Source: DATMGU01 sp035555315 (GTDB lineage: Bacteria > Pseudomonadota > Alphaproteobacteria > ATCC43930 > CGMCC-115725). From it: DNA of 64,000 nt. Of this stretch, positions 16,783-24,676 are shown piece by piece. A program made the translations under genes and the position numbers. The notes beneath the pieces are model-generated. The model was not told the origin of the DNA. It worked only from the letters and a program-made list of their open reading frames with translations, and ran no database searches. The stretch is from assembly GCA_035555315.1 (NCBI GenBank), contig DATMGU010000019.1, forward strand, positions 19,702 through 83,701, read 5' to 3'. The first letter of the stretch is position 1, and each line of letters starts with the position of its first letter.

Positions 16783-17283
16783 ATGGCCATATTTTTCTCG
16801 GCGGAACGACGGCTTGTCTTGCGGTTGTTGGACTACTGGCAGAATGTTCGCGAGACGCGGCGTTGGCCCCGTTTCACCAGTATTGAGCCGACGGCCCTGG
16901 GCCCGGATTGGCTGAATTGCGCATTGCTGCGCTGGAGCGAGAGCTCCGGCTGTTTTCGCTTCACCGCCATCGGCGCGGCCCTCGATACCGGCGAAGCCTC
17001 GCTGCTCGACAAGGTCGCGGCGGAGTGTCCGCCCGACACGCTCGTCGGTTACGCGGTCGAAAGTATCGATCGCGCGCTGGCCAGGCAGGTTCCCATGAGC
17101 CTCGGCGCCGAACGACCGAGAGGCGACGAAACCATCCTCTATCGCAGCATCATTCTGCCGCTGGGCGATGAGGAGGAGACGATCGGTGGCTTTCTTCTCG
17201 GTGTGAACTGCCGTGTGCTTCAGCATGTCGAGAAAATAGTCGAATTTCCAAATCCGGATCGGCCGGGTCAGCCCGCGACATGA
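16783..17283 (+). CDS. PAS-like domain protein (PAS_5-type)
   Basis: A 166-residue protein whose N-terminal LRLLDYWQNVRETRRWPRFTSIEPTALGP matches the short alphaproteobacterial family often called PAS_5 (recalled family). In it a tryptophan/arginine-rich entry is followed by a PAS-like sandwich. Later strands are CFRFTAIGAALDTGEASLLD, ILYRSIILPLGDEEETIGGF and a C-terminal LGVNCRV. No output domain or cofactor site is visible. The ATG at 16783 is preferred to a GTG at 16762 because AGGAAAG lies just before it. Its stop overlaps the start of the next gene by 4 bp (ATGA). Function is unknown; a sensory or adaptor role is only suggested by the fold. Confidence 0.72.
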   Translation: MAIFFSAERRLVLRLLDYWQNVRETRRWPRFTSIEPTALGPDWLNCALLRWSESSGCFRFTAIGAALDTGEASLLDKVAAECPPDTLVGYAVESIDRALARQVPMSLGAERPRGDETILYRSIILPLGDEEETIGGFLLGVNCRVLQHVEKIVEFPNPDRPGQPAT

Positions 17284-17696
17284 GCAAGCAGACCGTTCTC
17301 TCCTATGAGGTTCACATCCTGGTGCAGGGTGCCTGGCGGATCGATTCGATGTTCGACGATTTCGACCTCGCCGAACGGGCCGCCACGCAAGCCATCCATT
17401 CCACCTTCCGGCCGCTGGCAGTCCGGGTCGTCAAGCAGGCCTTGGATCCGGTCACCAATCTGATCACCGACCGCACGGTGTTCCGCTGGTCGCGCTCCGA
17501 CGAGCAGAACCAGCGTGACGAAACGGAAACGCGCCGCCAGCCAAGCGACTATAGCCGCTCCAACCGGGCAACCCGCCCCCCGGAAAAGCCCAAGGCCGGG
17601 CCGAACTTGGCTTGGCTGAGTGCCTTGTTTTTGATCCTGGTATGCGGCGGCATCGCCGCCCTTATCGGCTTCGACTATCTGGTCAAAAGGCTCTGA
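17280..17696 (+). CDS. Hypothetical protein with C-terminal transmembrane helix
   Basis: A 138-residue protein. The N-terminal 75 residues form a small soluble domain (SYEVHILVQGAWRIDSMFDD, then LAERAATQAIHSTFRPLAVR). A polar, proline- and charge-rich linker follows, and then one strong membrane span, LAWLSALFLILVCGGIAALI, near the C-terminus. The layout is that of a tail-anchored cytoplasmic domain. It starts inside the stop of the PAS-like gene (ATGA), so the two are probably co-translated and may act together at the membrane. I do not recognise a function. Confidence 0.65.
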   Translation: MSKQTVLSYEVHILVQGAWRIDSMFDDFDLAERAATQAIHSTFRPLAVRVVKQALDPVTNLITDRTVFRWSRSDEQNQRDETETRRQPSDYSRSNRATRPPEKPKAGPNLAWLSALFLILVCGGIAALIGFDYLVKRL

Positions 17697-17811
17697 CGCT
17701 TGTCGCCGCTGCGTCAAAGTTGTGTTGCACCGCCGAAAACGGAACCACTGGGCCAATGATCGTTCCTCTTAGCACCAGCGTTAAGCGCGCTTTTGGTGAG
17801 AAGGGATCTGC

Positions 17812-18420
17812 ATGCGCAATGGTTTGGTCACCATCATCGGCGCGGCGGCGCTGGCCGGCTGCACCATCATCATCACGAGCAATCCCCAACGAACCGCGAC
17901 CGAGGAACTCCTGATTTCCAAGGCCGCCGAGCAGGCGACCGACAATCTCAAACTGGATTTCCCGGCCGGCACGCAGATCTTCGTCGATACGACCAACTTC
18001 GACGGGTATGACAGCAAATACGCCATCGGCACCATCCGCGATCACCTGATGCGCCAGGGTGCCCATCTGGTCGACGCCAAGGGCGATGCCAAAATGGTGC
18101 TGGAAATCCGCTCCGGCGCCTTGTCGATCGACGAGACCACGCATCTATGGGGCATTCCCGGCTTCACCGTGCCGGTTCCCCTGACCGGCAACGTCAATTT
18201 CCCGGAGATCGCCCTCTACAAGAAAACCGTCCGGGCCGGCGTCGCCAAATTCGCCGCGACCGGCTACGACCCGCGGACCGGTGCGCTTATCTCGACGACC
18301 GACCCGCAATTCGGCTTTTCGCAGAAGACCAGGAAGATCGTGCTGCTGATCTTCTCGTCATCGACCAACGACACCGTGCCGCCCGGAGCCCCGATCGACG
18401 GCGCATCGGACGCCGATTAA
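17812..18420 (+). CDS. Predicted outer-membrane or periplasmic lipoprotein, unknown function
   Basis: A 202-residue protein with a short lipoprotein signal: MRNGLVTIIGAAALAGC, where LAGC is the lipobox and Cys17 the likely lipidated residue. The mature part has FPAGTQIFVDTTNFDGYDS, YAIGTIRDHLMRQGAHLVD, a strand-rich middle (MVLEIRSGALSIDETTHLWG) and a hydrophobic PGFTVPVPLTGNVNFPEIAL. This layout resembles small envelope lipoproteins of uncharacterised DUF families, in which a TNFDGYDSKY motif is conserved in my recollection. It stands 115 bp after the membrane protein gene and converges on a LysR gene with 10 bp between the stops. Confidence 0.72.
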   Translation: MRNGLVTIIGAAALAGCTIIITSNPQRTATEELLISKAAEQATDNLKLDFPAGTQIFVDTTNFDGYDSKYAIGTIRDHLMRQGAHLVDAKGDAKMVLEIRSGALSIDETTHLWGIPGFTVPVPLTGNVNFPEIALYKKTVRAGVAKFAATGYDPRTGALISTTDPQFGFSQKTRKIVLLIFSSSTNDTVPPGAPIDGASDAD

Positions 18421-18430
18421 GGCAGGGTGC

Positions 18431-19345
18431 TTACACGGTCGCCCAGGGCACTTTCGAAAAGCGCTGGCTGAGAAAATCCATCAAGACCTGCACGCGCGCC
18501 GGGCGCATGGCGCTCGGCGGCGTGACCAGATGCAGGTTGATCGGCGGCGGTATCCAATCGGTCATCACCGCCTCCAGACGCCCTTCGGCGATGTCGCGCC
18601 AGACCAGAAACTCGGGCTGCAGGGCCACACCCAGGCCGGCGAACAGGGCGGGCTGCAGCACGTCGGCGTTGTTGGCGCGCAGCGGACCCGGCACGGTGAC
18701 GGTGAATTCACCGTGCCGCTCATGGGTAAAGCGCCAGACATCGCGCAGCCGGGAATAGGTGTAGAAGAGCCCGGTATGGGCCGCGAGATCCTGCGGGTGC
18801 CGCGGCCGGCCATGCCGGTCGAAATAGGCCGGCGCACCGACCAGCAGAATCCGCACGGTACACAGACGCCGCACCAGCAGGGTCGAATCCGCCAGCAAGG
18901 CGATCCGCAAGGCCAGGTCGAACCCTTCGCCGATCAGTTCGACGACCTGGTCGTTGAGGCTGAGCTCGATCGAGACCTCGGGATAGCGGGCGAAGAACTC
19001 GGGCAGCGCCGGCGCCAGATGCGCGATCCCGAAGGACATCGGCGCCGCCATCCGGACGAGGCCTCGGGGCGTCGAGGATTGCGCCGTGGCCTCGGCCTCG
19101 ACCGCTTCGCCCTCCGCCAGGATACGGGTGGCGCGTTCCAGCGAGGCGCGACCGCTCTCGCTCAACGACATGCGCCGCGACGTCCGGTGAAACAAGGTCG
19201 TGCCGAGCTTCGCCTCCAGCCGGCTCACGGCCTTGGATACGGTGGCCTTCGACAAGCCAAGTTCCGCCGCGGCGCGGGCGAAGGAGCCGACCTCGGCCAC
19301 CTTCGCGAAGACCGCCCAAGCTTCGAAATCCGGAAGTCTCATCAT
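18431..19345 (-). CDS. LysR-family transcriptional regulator (pirin/wrbA-linked)
   Basis: A 304-residue LysR regulator. The winged-HTH is ARAAAELGLSKATVSKAVSRLEAKLGTTLF (residues 23-52) and the rest is a periplasmic-binding-protein-like effector domain (RYPEVSIELSLNDQVVELIG, ADSTLLVRRL). It belongs to the AaeR/CrgA-like subgroup by the motifs LGTTLFHRTSRRMSLSESG and GLVRMAAPMSFG. It is divergent from the pirin gene with 108 bp between starts. LysR regulators usually control the divergent unit, so pirin and wrbA are the likely targets, and a quinone or electrophile the likely signal. The start at 19345 (ATG) is followed by a second in-frame ATG; the exact one is uncertain by one codon. Confidence 0.9.
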   Translation of the reverse strand: MMRLPDFEAWAVFAKVAEVGSFARAAAELGLSKATVSKAVSRLEAKLGTTLFHRTSRRMSLSESGRASLERATRILAEGEAVEAEATAQSSTPRGLVRMAAPMSFGIAHLAPALPEFFARYPEVSIELSLNDQVVELIGEGFDLALRIALLADSTLLVRRLCTVRILLVGAPAYFDRHGRPRHPQDLAAHTGLFYTYSRLRDVWRFTHERHGEFTVTVPGPLRANNADVLQPALFAGLGVALQPEFLVWRDIAEGRLEAVMTDWIPPPINLHLVTPPSAMRPARVQVLMDFLSQRFSKVPWATV

Positions 19346-19453
19346 AGCAAATCTAGAAACAGTTGATTTCCATCATTTCTATTTCAGATTGCCTCGATAA
19401 GCTCGATCTTTATCGTGAAGCGGCCAGCTCAATGGTCGCAAAGGAGATCGATC

Positions 19454-20152
19454 ATGATCGAACGCAGACCCTTCGACAGCCTCGGCGGCGAGAACCACGG
19501 TTGGCTCAACGCCAAGCATCACTTTTCCTTCGCGGGATATCACGATCCCAAACGGATGGGCTGGGGCGCGCTCCGGGTGTGGAACGACGACATCATCGCG
19601 GCGGATAGCGGCTTTCCGCCTCACCCTCATGCGGACATGGAGATCATCACCTATGTCCGCGAAGGGGCGATCACCCATCAGGACAATATGGGCAACAAGG
19701 GCCGCACCGAGGCGGGCGACGTCCAGGTGATGAGCGCCGGCACCGGCATCCGTCACTCGGAATACAACCTTGAGTCCGAGGAGACGCGCATCTTCCAGAT
19801 CTGGATCCTGCCCAATCAGCGGGGTGCCGGGCCGTCATGGGGTGCCAAGCCCTTTCCCAAGGGCGAGCGGTCCGGCCGGTTCGTGGCGCTGGCCAGCGGC
19901 TTCGATGCCGATGGCGATGCGCTGCCGATCCGCACCGATGCCCGCGTGCTGGGGGCGACGCTGAAGGCCGGCGAGACGGCGGAATATGCGCTGGGCGCGG
20001 ACCGGCACGGCTATCTGGTCCCGGCCAAAGGCGTGGTCGAGGTCAATGGCGTCACACTGAACGCGCGCGACGGTGCCGCGGCTCACGACGAGCCGGTGCT
20101 GCGGGTGACCGCCCTCGAAGACGCCGAGATCGTTCTGGTCGACGCCGCCTGA
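19454..20152 (+). CDS. Pirin family protein (cupin)
   Basis: A 232-residue bicupin of the pirin/YhhW type. The N-terminal cupin has HHFSFAGYHDPKRMGWGALRV, then the metal-site run FPPHPHADMEIITYVREGAI with two histidines and a glutamate, and DVQVMSAGTGIRHSEYN with the third histidine. The C-terminal cupin is degenerate, as usual. Some bacterial pirins oxidise quercetin and others are redox-linked regulators. An excellent AAAGGAGA site stands before the ATG. The gene is followed by wrbA after 47 bp and preceded by the divergent LysR gene, so it is the first gene of a small quinone/oxidative-stress unit. Confidence 0.9.
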   Translation: MIERRPFDSLGGENHGWLNAKHHFSFAGYHDPKRMGWGALRVWNDDIIAADSGFPPHPHADMEIITYVREGAITHQDNMGNKGRTEAGDVQVMSAGTGIRHSEYNLESEETRIFQIWILPNQRGAGPSWGAKPFPKGERSGRFVALASGFDADGDALPIRTDARVLGATLKAGETAEYALGADRHGYLVPAKGVVEVNGVTLNARDGAAAHDEPVLRVTALEDAEIVLVDAA

Positions 20153-20199
20153 CCTGGGCCTGCGTTTATCCAAGATCCTGCGACACTATGGAGGTTTGA

Positions 20200-20799
20200 A
20201 TGGCCAAAGTTCTGGTTCTCTACTATTCCGCCTATGGTCACATCGAGACGATGGCCGGCGCGGTCGCCGAGGGCGCCCGTGAAGCCGGCGCCACGGTCGA
20301 CATCAAGCAGGTGCCCGAGCTGGTGCCCGCCGAGGTCGCCAAATCCTCGCATTTCAAGATCGACCAGGCGGCTCCCGTCGCCACGGTCGCCGACCTGGAA
20401 CACTACGACGCGATCATCGTCGGCACCGGTACCCGGTATGGCCGGATGTCCTCGCAGATGGCGAATTTCCTCGACCAGACCGGCGGGTTATGGATGCGCG
20501 GCGCCCTCAACGGCAAGGTCGGCGCCGCCTTCAGCTCCACCGCCAGCCAGCATGGCGGCCAGGAGACGACGTTGTTCTCGATCCTGACCAACCTTATGCA
20601 TCTCGGCCTGATCACCGTGGGCCTGCCCTATAGCTTTCAGGGGCAATTGACGCTGAGCGAGATCACCGGCGGGTCGCCCTACGGGGCGACGACCATCGCG
20701 GCGGGCGACGGCTCGCGGCAGCCGAGCGAGAACGAGTTGGCCGGGGCACGCTTCCAGGGCCGCCACGTCGCGGAGATCGCCAAGAAGCTGTTCGGCTGA
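20200..20799 (+). CDS. wrbA: NAD(P)H:quinone oxidoreductase WrbA (flavodoxin-like)
   Basis: A 199-residue WrbA, a tetrameric FMN enzyme that reduces quinones by two electrons and prevents semiquinone stress. The N-terminal VLVLYYSAYGHIETMAGAVA is the FMN phosphate loop. YDAIIVGTGTRYGRMSSQMA, the WrbA insertion GLWMRGALNGKVGAAFSSTA and GGSPYGATTIAAGDGSRQPS are the diagnostic later blocks. Length is exactly typical. It lies behind pirin in the LysR-controlled unit. Confidence 0.95.
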   Translation: MAKVLVLYYSAYGHIETMAGAVAEGAREAGATVDIKQVPELVPAEVAKSSHFKIDQAAPVATVADLEHYDAIIVGTGTRYGRMSSQMANFLDQTGGLWMRGALNGKVGAAFSSTASQHGGQETTLFSILTNLMHLGLITVGLPYSFQGQLTLSEITGGSPYGATTIAAGDGSRQPSENELAGARFQGRHVAEIAKKLFG

Positions 20800-20825
20800 A
20801 CCAGACCACTATCCGACCAACCGCG

Positions 20826-20862
20826 CCGCCGGCCGAGGCCCTCAAGGGGCCGGAGCCGGCGG
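20826..20862. terminator. GC-rich hairpin between convergent wrbA and UbiC-like gene
   Basis: CCGCCGGC at 20826-20833 and GCCGGCGG at 20855-20862 form a perfect 8-bp stem. A second inner stem (GGCCC/GGGGCC) nests in the loop. It lies just after wrbA and overlaps the 3' end of the convergent gene. There is no T-run on either side, so it may terminate only weakly or stabilise 3' ends. Confidence 0.35.
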
Positions 20863-21534
20863 GGCGAAGGCCAGGATTTGACCGGTATAGGTCTCGACCA
20901 CCTCGCTGAACGGGGTGTTCGCGCGGGTCAGCAGAACAGCGCGATGCTGCAAGACCTGGTCGGGCACCGCGAGCGCGCCGCCGGCCGGCGCCGGTAGCCC
21001 ACTCTCGATCTCCCAATTGGCGGGCAGCGGATGCCATAGCAGATCGGCGGACAGCAGCTCGCGATGAAAATCGAGGGAGAGGACGGCGCGGCCAAACGGC
21101 GTCTCGGTCTCGGTCAACAGCCGGTTCATTTCCGGCGTCAGCCGCGCCGGAACGTACCAATTATCCGCTTCGCTCAGCACCTTGTCGCCGCAGATCAGCC
21201 GTACCCGCCGATAGACCAAGGGCTCATCCGGCCCCACCGCCAGACGCTTGCGTTGCTCGGCCGTCGCGGGCTTGTCGACGGCGCGATCCAGCTTCGCCGT
21301 GATCTTGGCCTCGTCCGCCAAATGATGCGCACCGCACCATCGTTCGAGCGTGAGGGTGGCGCTGGGATGGCTGAGCAGATCGGCGTTGAAGGTCTGCAGC
21401 AGCGCCAGTGCTTCCAGCCGGGCGAGCGGCGTGTCCGGCCAGCCCGGCAGCTCGGCCGCGATGGCCATGTTCATGGTCGCCAAGGAGAACGCGGCCAGCA
21501 CCGAACCGAGCAGACCGACACGCGTACCAAACAT
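20842..21534 (-). CDS. Secreted chorismate lyase (UbiC)-like protein
   Basis: A 230-residue protein with a Sec signal peptide (VGLLGSVLAAFSLATMNMAI, cleavage probably after AIAAE-like A-x-A at about residue 27). The mature domain follows the chorismate pyruvate-lyase pattern: YRRVRLICGDKVLSEADNWY, PARLTPEMNRLLTETETPFG, and a C-terminal HRAVLLTRANTPFSEVVETY, in which the final glutamate matches the UbiC active-site end. UbiC itself is cytoplasmic, so an exported relative is unlikely to serve ubiquinone synthesis in the usual way. It is divergent from the polyol operon and convergent with wrbA. The fold assignment is by motif comparison from memory; activity is unknown. Confidence 0.7.
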   Translation of the reverse strand: MFGTRVGLLGSVLAAFSLATMNMAIAAELPGWPDTPLARLEALALLQTFNADLLSHPSATLTLERWCGAHHLADEAKITAKLDRAVDKPATAEQRKRLAVGPDEPLVYRRVRLICGDKVLSEADNWYVPARLTPEMNRLLTETETPFGRAVLSLDFHRELLSADLLWHPLPANWEIESGLPAPAGGALAVPDQVLQHRAVLLTRANTPFSEVVETYTGQILAFAPPAPAP

Positions 21535-21740
21535 TACCTCATCCCCCTGGCTTTCTTTGTGGCGCCAACGTGCTATGAAGCTTACCGAAGCATGTCGACG
21601 AAAGTCATGACATTCGGCGATGGTCGATCTGAACCGCGCCGCCGCGCCGTGCCCGTCCTGCCACGGCGTTCTCCCTCACCCGACCACCAGCTTTTACCCG
21701 ATCACCAGCCGATGCGTAATCAACACGGAGCTTGAGACCC

Positions 21741-23222
21741 TTGGATAAAGTGGAACTCAACCGCGGCGCCCTCTCCCACCTAAGACCGCCGATCCACGCA
21801 CCCAGCTTCGATCCCGCCGGCGTCTCCCCCGGTATCGTGCATCTGGGATTGGGCGGCTTTCACCGCGCCCATATGGCGCGCTATACGCACAATCTGATGG
21901 AGCGGCGGGCCGATAGTCTGCACTGGGGCATCATCGGCGCGGGCATCCTGCCGGTCGACCGGAAGATGTATGACGCGCTGGCACCGCAGGATGGGCTCTA
22001 TACGTTGGTGGAGCGGAGCTTCGACGACGAGACCGTCACCATCATCGGGTCCCTCGCCAAGGTGGTTTTCGCCGGCGAGAGCACGGCCGGATTGCTGGAA
22101 GATATCGATCAGCCGGGGATCAAGATCGTCAGCCTCACGGTGACCGAGAACGGCTACTGCCTGAACCCGTCGACCAAGGAGCTCGATTTCGAGCATCGCC
22201 TGATCAAGCAGGACCTGGCCGAGCCAAACCGGCCGCGCAGCGCCATCGGCATCATCGTCGAGGCCTATCGGCGGCGCAGGACGGCTGGCCAGCCCGCCTT
22301 CACCGCTCTCAGCTGCGATAATATCCAGCATAACGGCAACGTGCTGCGCGCCGCGGTGTTGACCCTGGCCCGGCGGCGCGACGCGGCGTTGGCCGATTGG
22401 ATCGAGGCGCATGCCAGCTTCCCCAATACCATGGTGGATCGGATCACCCCCGTCACGGCGGCGGCCGACACGGCCGCCCTCGCCGAGCGTTACGGCATCG
22501 TCGACCGCTGGCCGGTCTTCGCCGAGACCTTCACGCAATGGGTGATCGAGGATCGTTTCGTCCAGGGGCGCCCGGCCTGGGAAACGGTGGGGGCGCAGTT
22601 CGTGCCCGATGTGGCACCCTACGAGTTCATGAAGCTGCGCCTGCTGAACGCCAGCCATCTTGCGGTTTCCGGCATGGGGCGGCTGGCCGGCTACACGACC
22701 ATCGACGAGGCCATGGCGAACCCCAGGTTCAAGGCCTATATGGCGGCGTTGATGGACCGCGAGACGGGCCCGACCCTGCTGCCCGTGCCGGGCATCGATC
22801 TCGCCGCCTATAAGACCACGCTGATCGAGCGGTTCGCCAACCCGGCGATCAAGGATACGGTCGAGCGGGTCAATACCGATGCGCCACTCAACATCCTGGT
22901 CGATCCGATTCGCGACCGGTTGAAATCCGGCGGCGGCATCGATCTGCTGGCCCTGGCATTGGCCGCCTGGCTACGCCGGGTGCGCGGCGAGGACGAGCAG
23001 GGGCAACCGATCGATATACGGCATCCGAGCGCCGCCCTGCTGCGCGAACGCGCGATCGCCGGCGGTGCCGATCCAACACCGCTGCTGAGCATCACGCCGC
23101 TGTTCGGCGAGCTTGGCGCCGACGCGCGGTTGGTGTCGGCGGTGGGCAAATGGCTCGCGTCACTTTATGAGGTTGGCAGCCTCGCCACCCTCGATCACGC
23201 CGCCGCGACGCTCGGCTTCTAG
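21741..23222 (+). CDS. mtlK: Polyol (mannitol/arabitol-type) 2-dehydrogenase, long-chain family
   Basis: A 493-residue polyol-specific long-chain dehydrogenase that oxidises mannitol, arabitol or similar polyols to the ketose with NAD. The NAD-site VHLGLGGFHRAHMARYTHNL opens the domain. The catalytic-lysine block follows as FMKLRLLNASHLAVSGMGRL; SLTVTENGYCLNP and ALSCDNIQHNGNVLR are further family signatures. A TTG at 21741 is preferred as start, because CACGGAG ends ten bases earlier and it gives 493 residues, the usual length. A TTG at 21732 is too close to that site and a GTG at 21750 is possible. It is the first gene of an operon with a sugar-alcohol ABC importer and xylulokinase. The xylB partner makes D-arabitol to D-xylulose a likely reaction, alongside mannitol to fructose. 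Confidence 0.88.
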   Translation: MDKVELNRGALSHLRPPIHAPSFDPAGVSPGIVHLGLGGFHRAHMARYTHNLMERRADSLHWGIIGAGILPVDRKMYDALAPQDGLYTLVERSFDDETVTIIGSLAKVVFAGESTAGLLEDIDQPGIKIVSLTVTENGYCLNPSTKELDFEHRLIKQDLAEPNRPRSAIGIIVEAYRRRRTAGQPAFTALSCDNIQHNGNVLRAAVLTLARRRDAALADWIEAHASFPNTMVDRITPVTAAADTAALAERYGIVDRWPVFAETFTQWVIEDRFVQGRPAWETVGAQFVPDVAPYEFMKLRLLNASHLAVSGMGRLAGYTTIDEAMANPRFKAYMAALMDRETGPTLLPVPGIDLAAYKTTLIERFANPAIKDTVERVNTDAPLNILVDPIRDRLKSGGGIDLLALALAAWLRRVRGEDEQGQPIDIRHPSAALLRERAIAGGADPTPLLSITPLFGELGADARLVSAVGKWLASLYEVGSLATLDHAAATLGF

Positions 23223-23245
23223 GGAAAGGTCAAAAAAATCAAAGG

Positions 23246-23274
23246 TTGACAGTCTTTTCCAGAATGGCACGAAT
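23246..23274 (+). promoter_or_regulatory. Candidate promoter before the polyol importer genes
   Basis: TTGACA at 23246-23251 is a perfect -35 box. Seventeen bases on is ACGAAT (23269-23274), a weak -10. It lies in the 112-bp gap between mtlK and the binding-protein gene, so the importer may be expressed from its own promoter in addition to read-through. The AT-rich run AAAAAAATCAAAGG just upstream is unusual for this GC-rich DNA. Confidence 0.4.
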
Positions 23275-23334
23275 CAGCAAACTCGGACGTTAGCGCAAAT
23301 CGTAACCGGGCATAATCAGAGGGGAAACGCTTCT

Positions 23335-24660
23335 ATGTTCAACTTTCACCGTGGCGCCATCGTCGCCGCTGGAATGGTCGGAGCCCTGGCTTCGGGTACA
23401 GCGGCCCAGGCCGACACCACCCTCACCATCGCGACCGTGAACAACGGCGATATGGTGGTGATGCAGAAACTCTCCACCGCCTTCGAGAAGCAGCATCCGG
23501 ATATTCACCTGCGCTGGGTGGTGCTGGAGGAAAACGTGCTGCGCCAGCGCGTCACCACCGACATCGCCACCAAGGCCGGCCAGTTCGACATCATGACCAT
23601 CGGCAATTACGAAGTGCCGATCTGGGCCAAACAGGGTTGGCTCACCCCCTACGACAATCTGCCGGCCGATTACGCGGTCGACGACCTGCTGAAGCCGGTG
23701 CGCGAGGCGCTGACCTATGACGGCAAGCTCTATGGCCTGCCGTTCTATGCCGAAAGCGCCATGACCTATTATCGAACCGACCTGTTCGATAAGGCCGGCC
23801 TCAAGATGCCGGCGGCGCCCACCTACGGCCAAATCCGCGAATTCGCGGACAAGATCACCGACAAATCGAACCAGATCTACGGCATGTGCCTGCGCGGCAA
23901 GCCCGGCTGGGGCGAGAACATGGCCTTTGTGACGGCGTTGGTGAACGCGTTCGGCGGCCAATGGTTCGATAGCGCCTGGAAGACCAAGATCGATACGCCG
24001 GAATGGAAGAAGGCGATCACCTATTACAGCGACATCATGAAGACCGACGGGCCGCCGGGCGCCTCCTCCAACGGGTTCAACGAGAACCTGGCGCTGTTCT
24101 CCACCGGCCATTGCGGCATGTGGATCGACGCCACGGTCGCCGGCGGCTTGCTGTTCGACAAGAAGCAATCGCAGGTCGCCGACAAGGTCGGTTTCGCGCA
24201 GATCCCGACCGGCGACTTCGCCGCGGCGCCGACCTGGCTGTGGAGCTGGAACCTGGGCATTCCGCAATCCTCCAAGAACAAGGAAGCGGCGAAACTCTTC
24301 ACCACCTGGGCAACCTCGAAGGAATACATCGCCCTGGTCGCGAAGGAGAATGGCTGGGTAGCGGTACCGCCGGGCACGCGCGTCTCCACCTATGCGAACC
24401 CCGAATACAAGAAGGCGGCCCCCTTCGGCGATTTCGTGCGGACCGCCATCGAGCAGGCTAGGCCGAACGCGCCGACCCGCGATCCGCGTCCCTATCAGGG
24501 TGCCCAGTTCGTGGCGATCCCCGAATTCCAGGGTATCGGCACCCAGGTCGGACAGACCATCGCCGGGACGCTGACCGGGCAAGCGACACCCGATCAGGCG
24601 CTGAAGACCGCTCAAGCGGCGACGGACCGCACGATGCACCAAGCCGGCTATCCGAAGTAA
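23335..24660 (+). CDS. smoE: Sugar-alcohol ABC transporter substrate-binding protein (SmoE/MtlE-like)
   Basis: A 441-residue family-1 periplasmic binding protein. The signal peptide is FHRGAIVAAGMVGALASGTA with cleavage likely after AQA. The mature part begins TLTIATVNNGDMVVMQKLST. Ligand-domain segments are QFDIMTIGNYEVPIWAKQGW, KLYGLPFYAESAMTYYRTDL, GMCLRGKPGWGENMAFVTAL and APTWLWSWNLGIPQSSKNKE, all typical of polyol/mannitol receptors. A GAGGGG site precedes the ATG. It is followed by two permeases and an ATPase. The neighbouring dehydrogenase and xylulokinase indicate a polyol ligand (mannitol, sorbitol or arabitol); which one cannot be decided from sequence. Confidence 0.9.
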   Translation: MFNFHRGAIVAAGMVGALASGTAAQADTTLTIATVNNGDMVVMQKLSTAFEKQHPDIHLRWVVLEENVLRQRVTTDIATKAGQFDIMTIGNYEVPIWAKQGWLTPYDNLPADYAVDDLLKPVREALTYDGKLYGLPFYAESAMTYYRTDLFDKAGLKMPAAPTYGQIREFADKITDKSNQIYGMCLRGKPGWGENMAFVTALVNAFGGQWFDSAWKTKIDTPEWKKAITYYSDIMKTDGPPGASSNGFNENLALFSTGHCGMWIDATVAGGLLFDKKQSQVADKVGFAQIPTGDFAAAPTWLWSWNLGIPQSSKNKEAAKLFTTWATSKEYIALVAKENGWVAVPPGTRVSTYANPEYKKAAPFGDFVRTAIEQARPNAPTRDPRPYQGAQFVAIPEFQGIGTQVGQTIAGTLTGQATPDQALKTAQAATDRTMHQAGYPK

Positions 24661-24676
24661 GCGCCGGACGAAGCAA

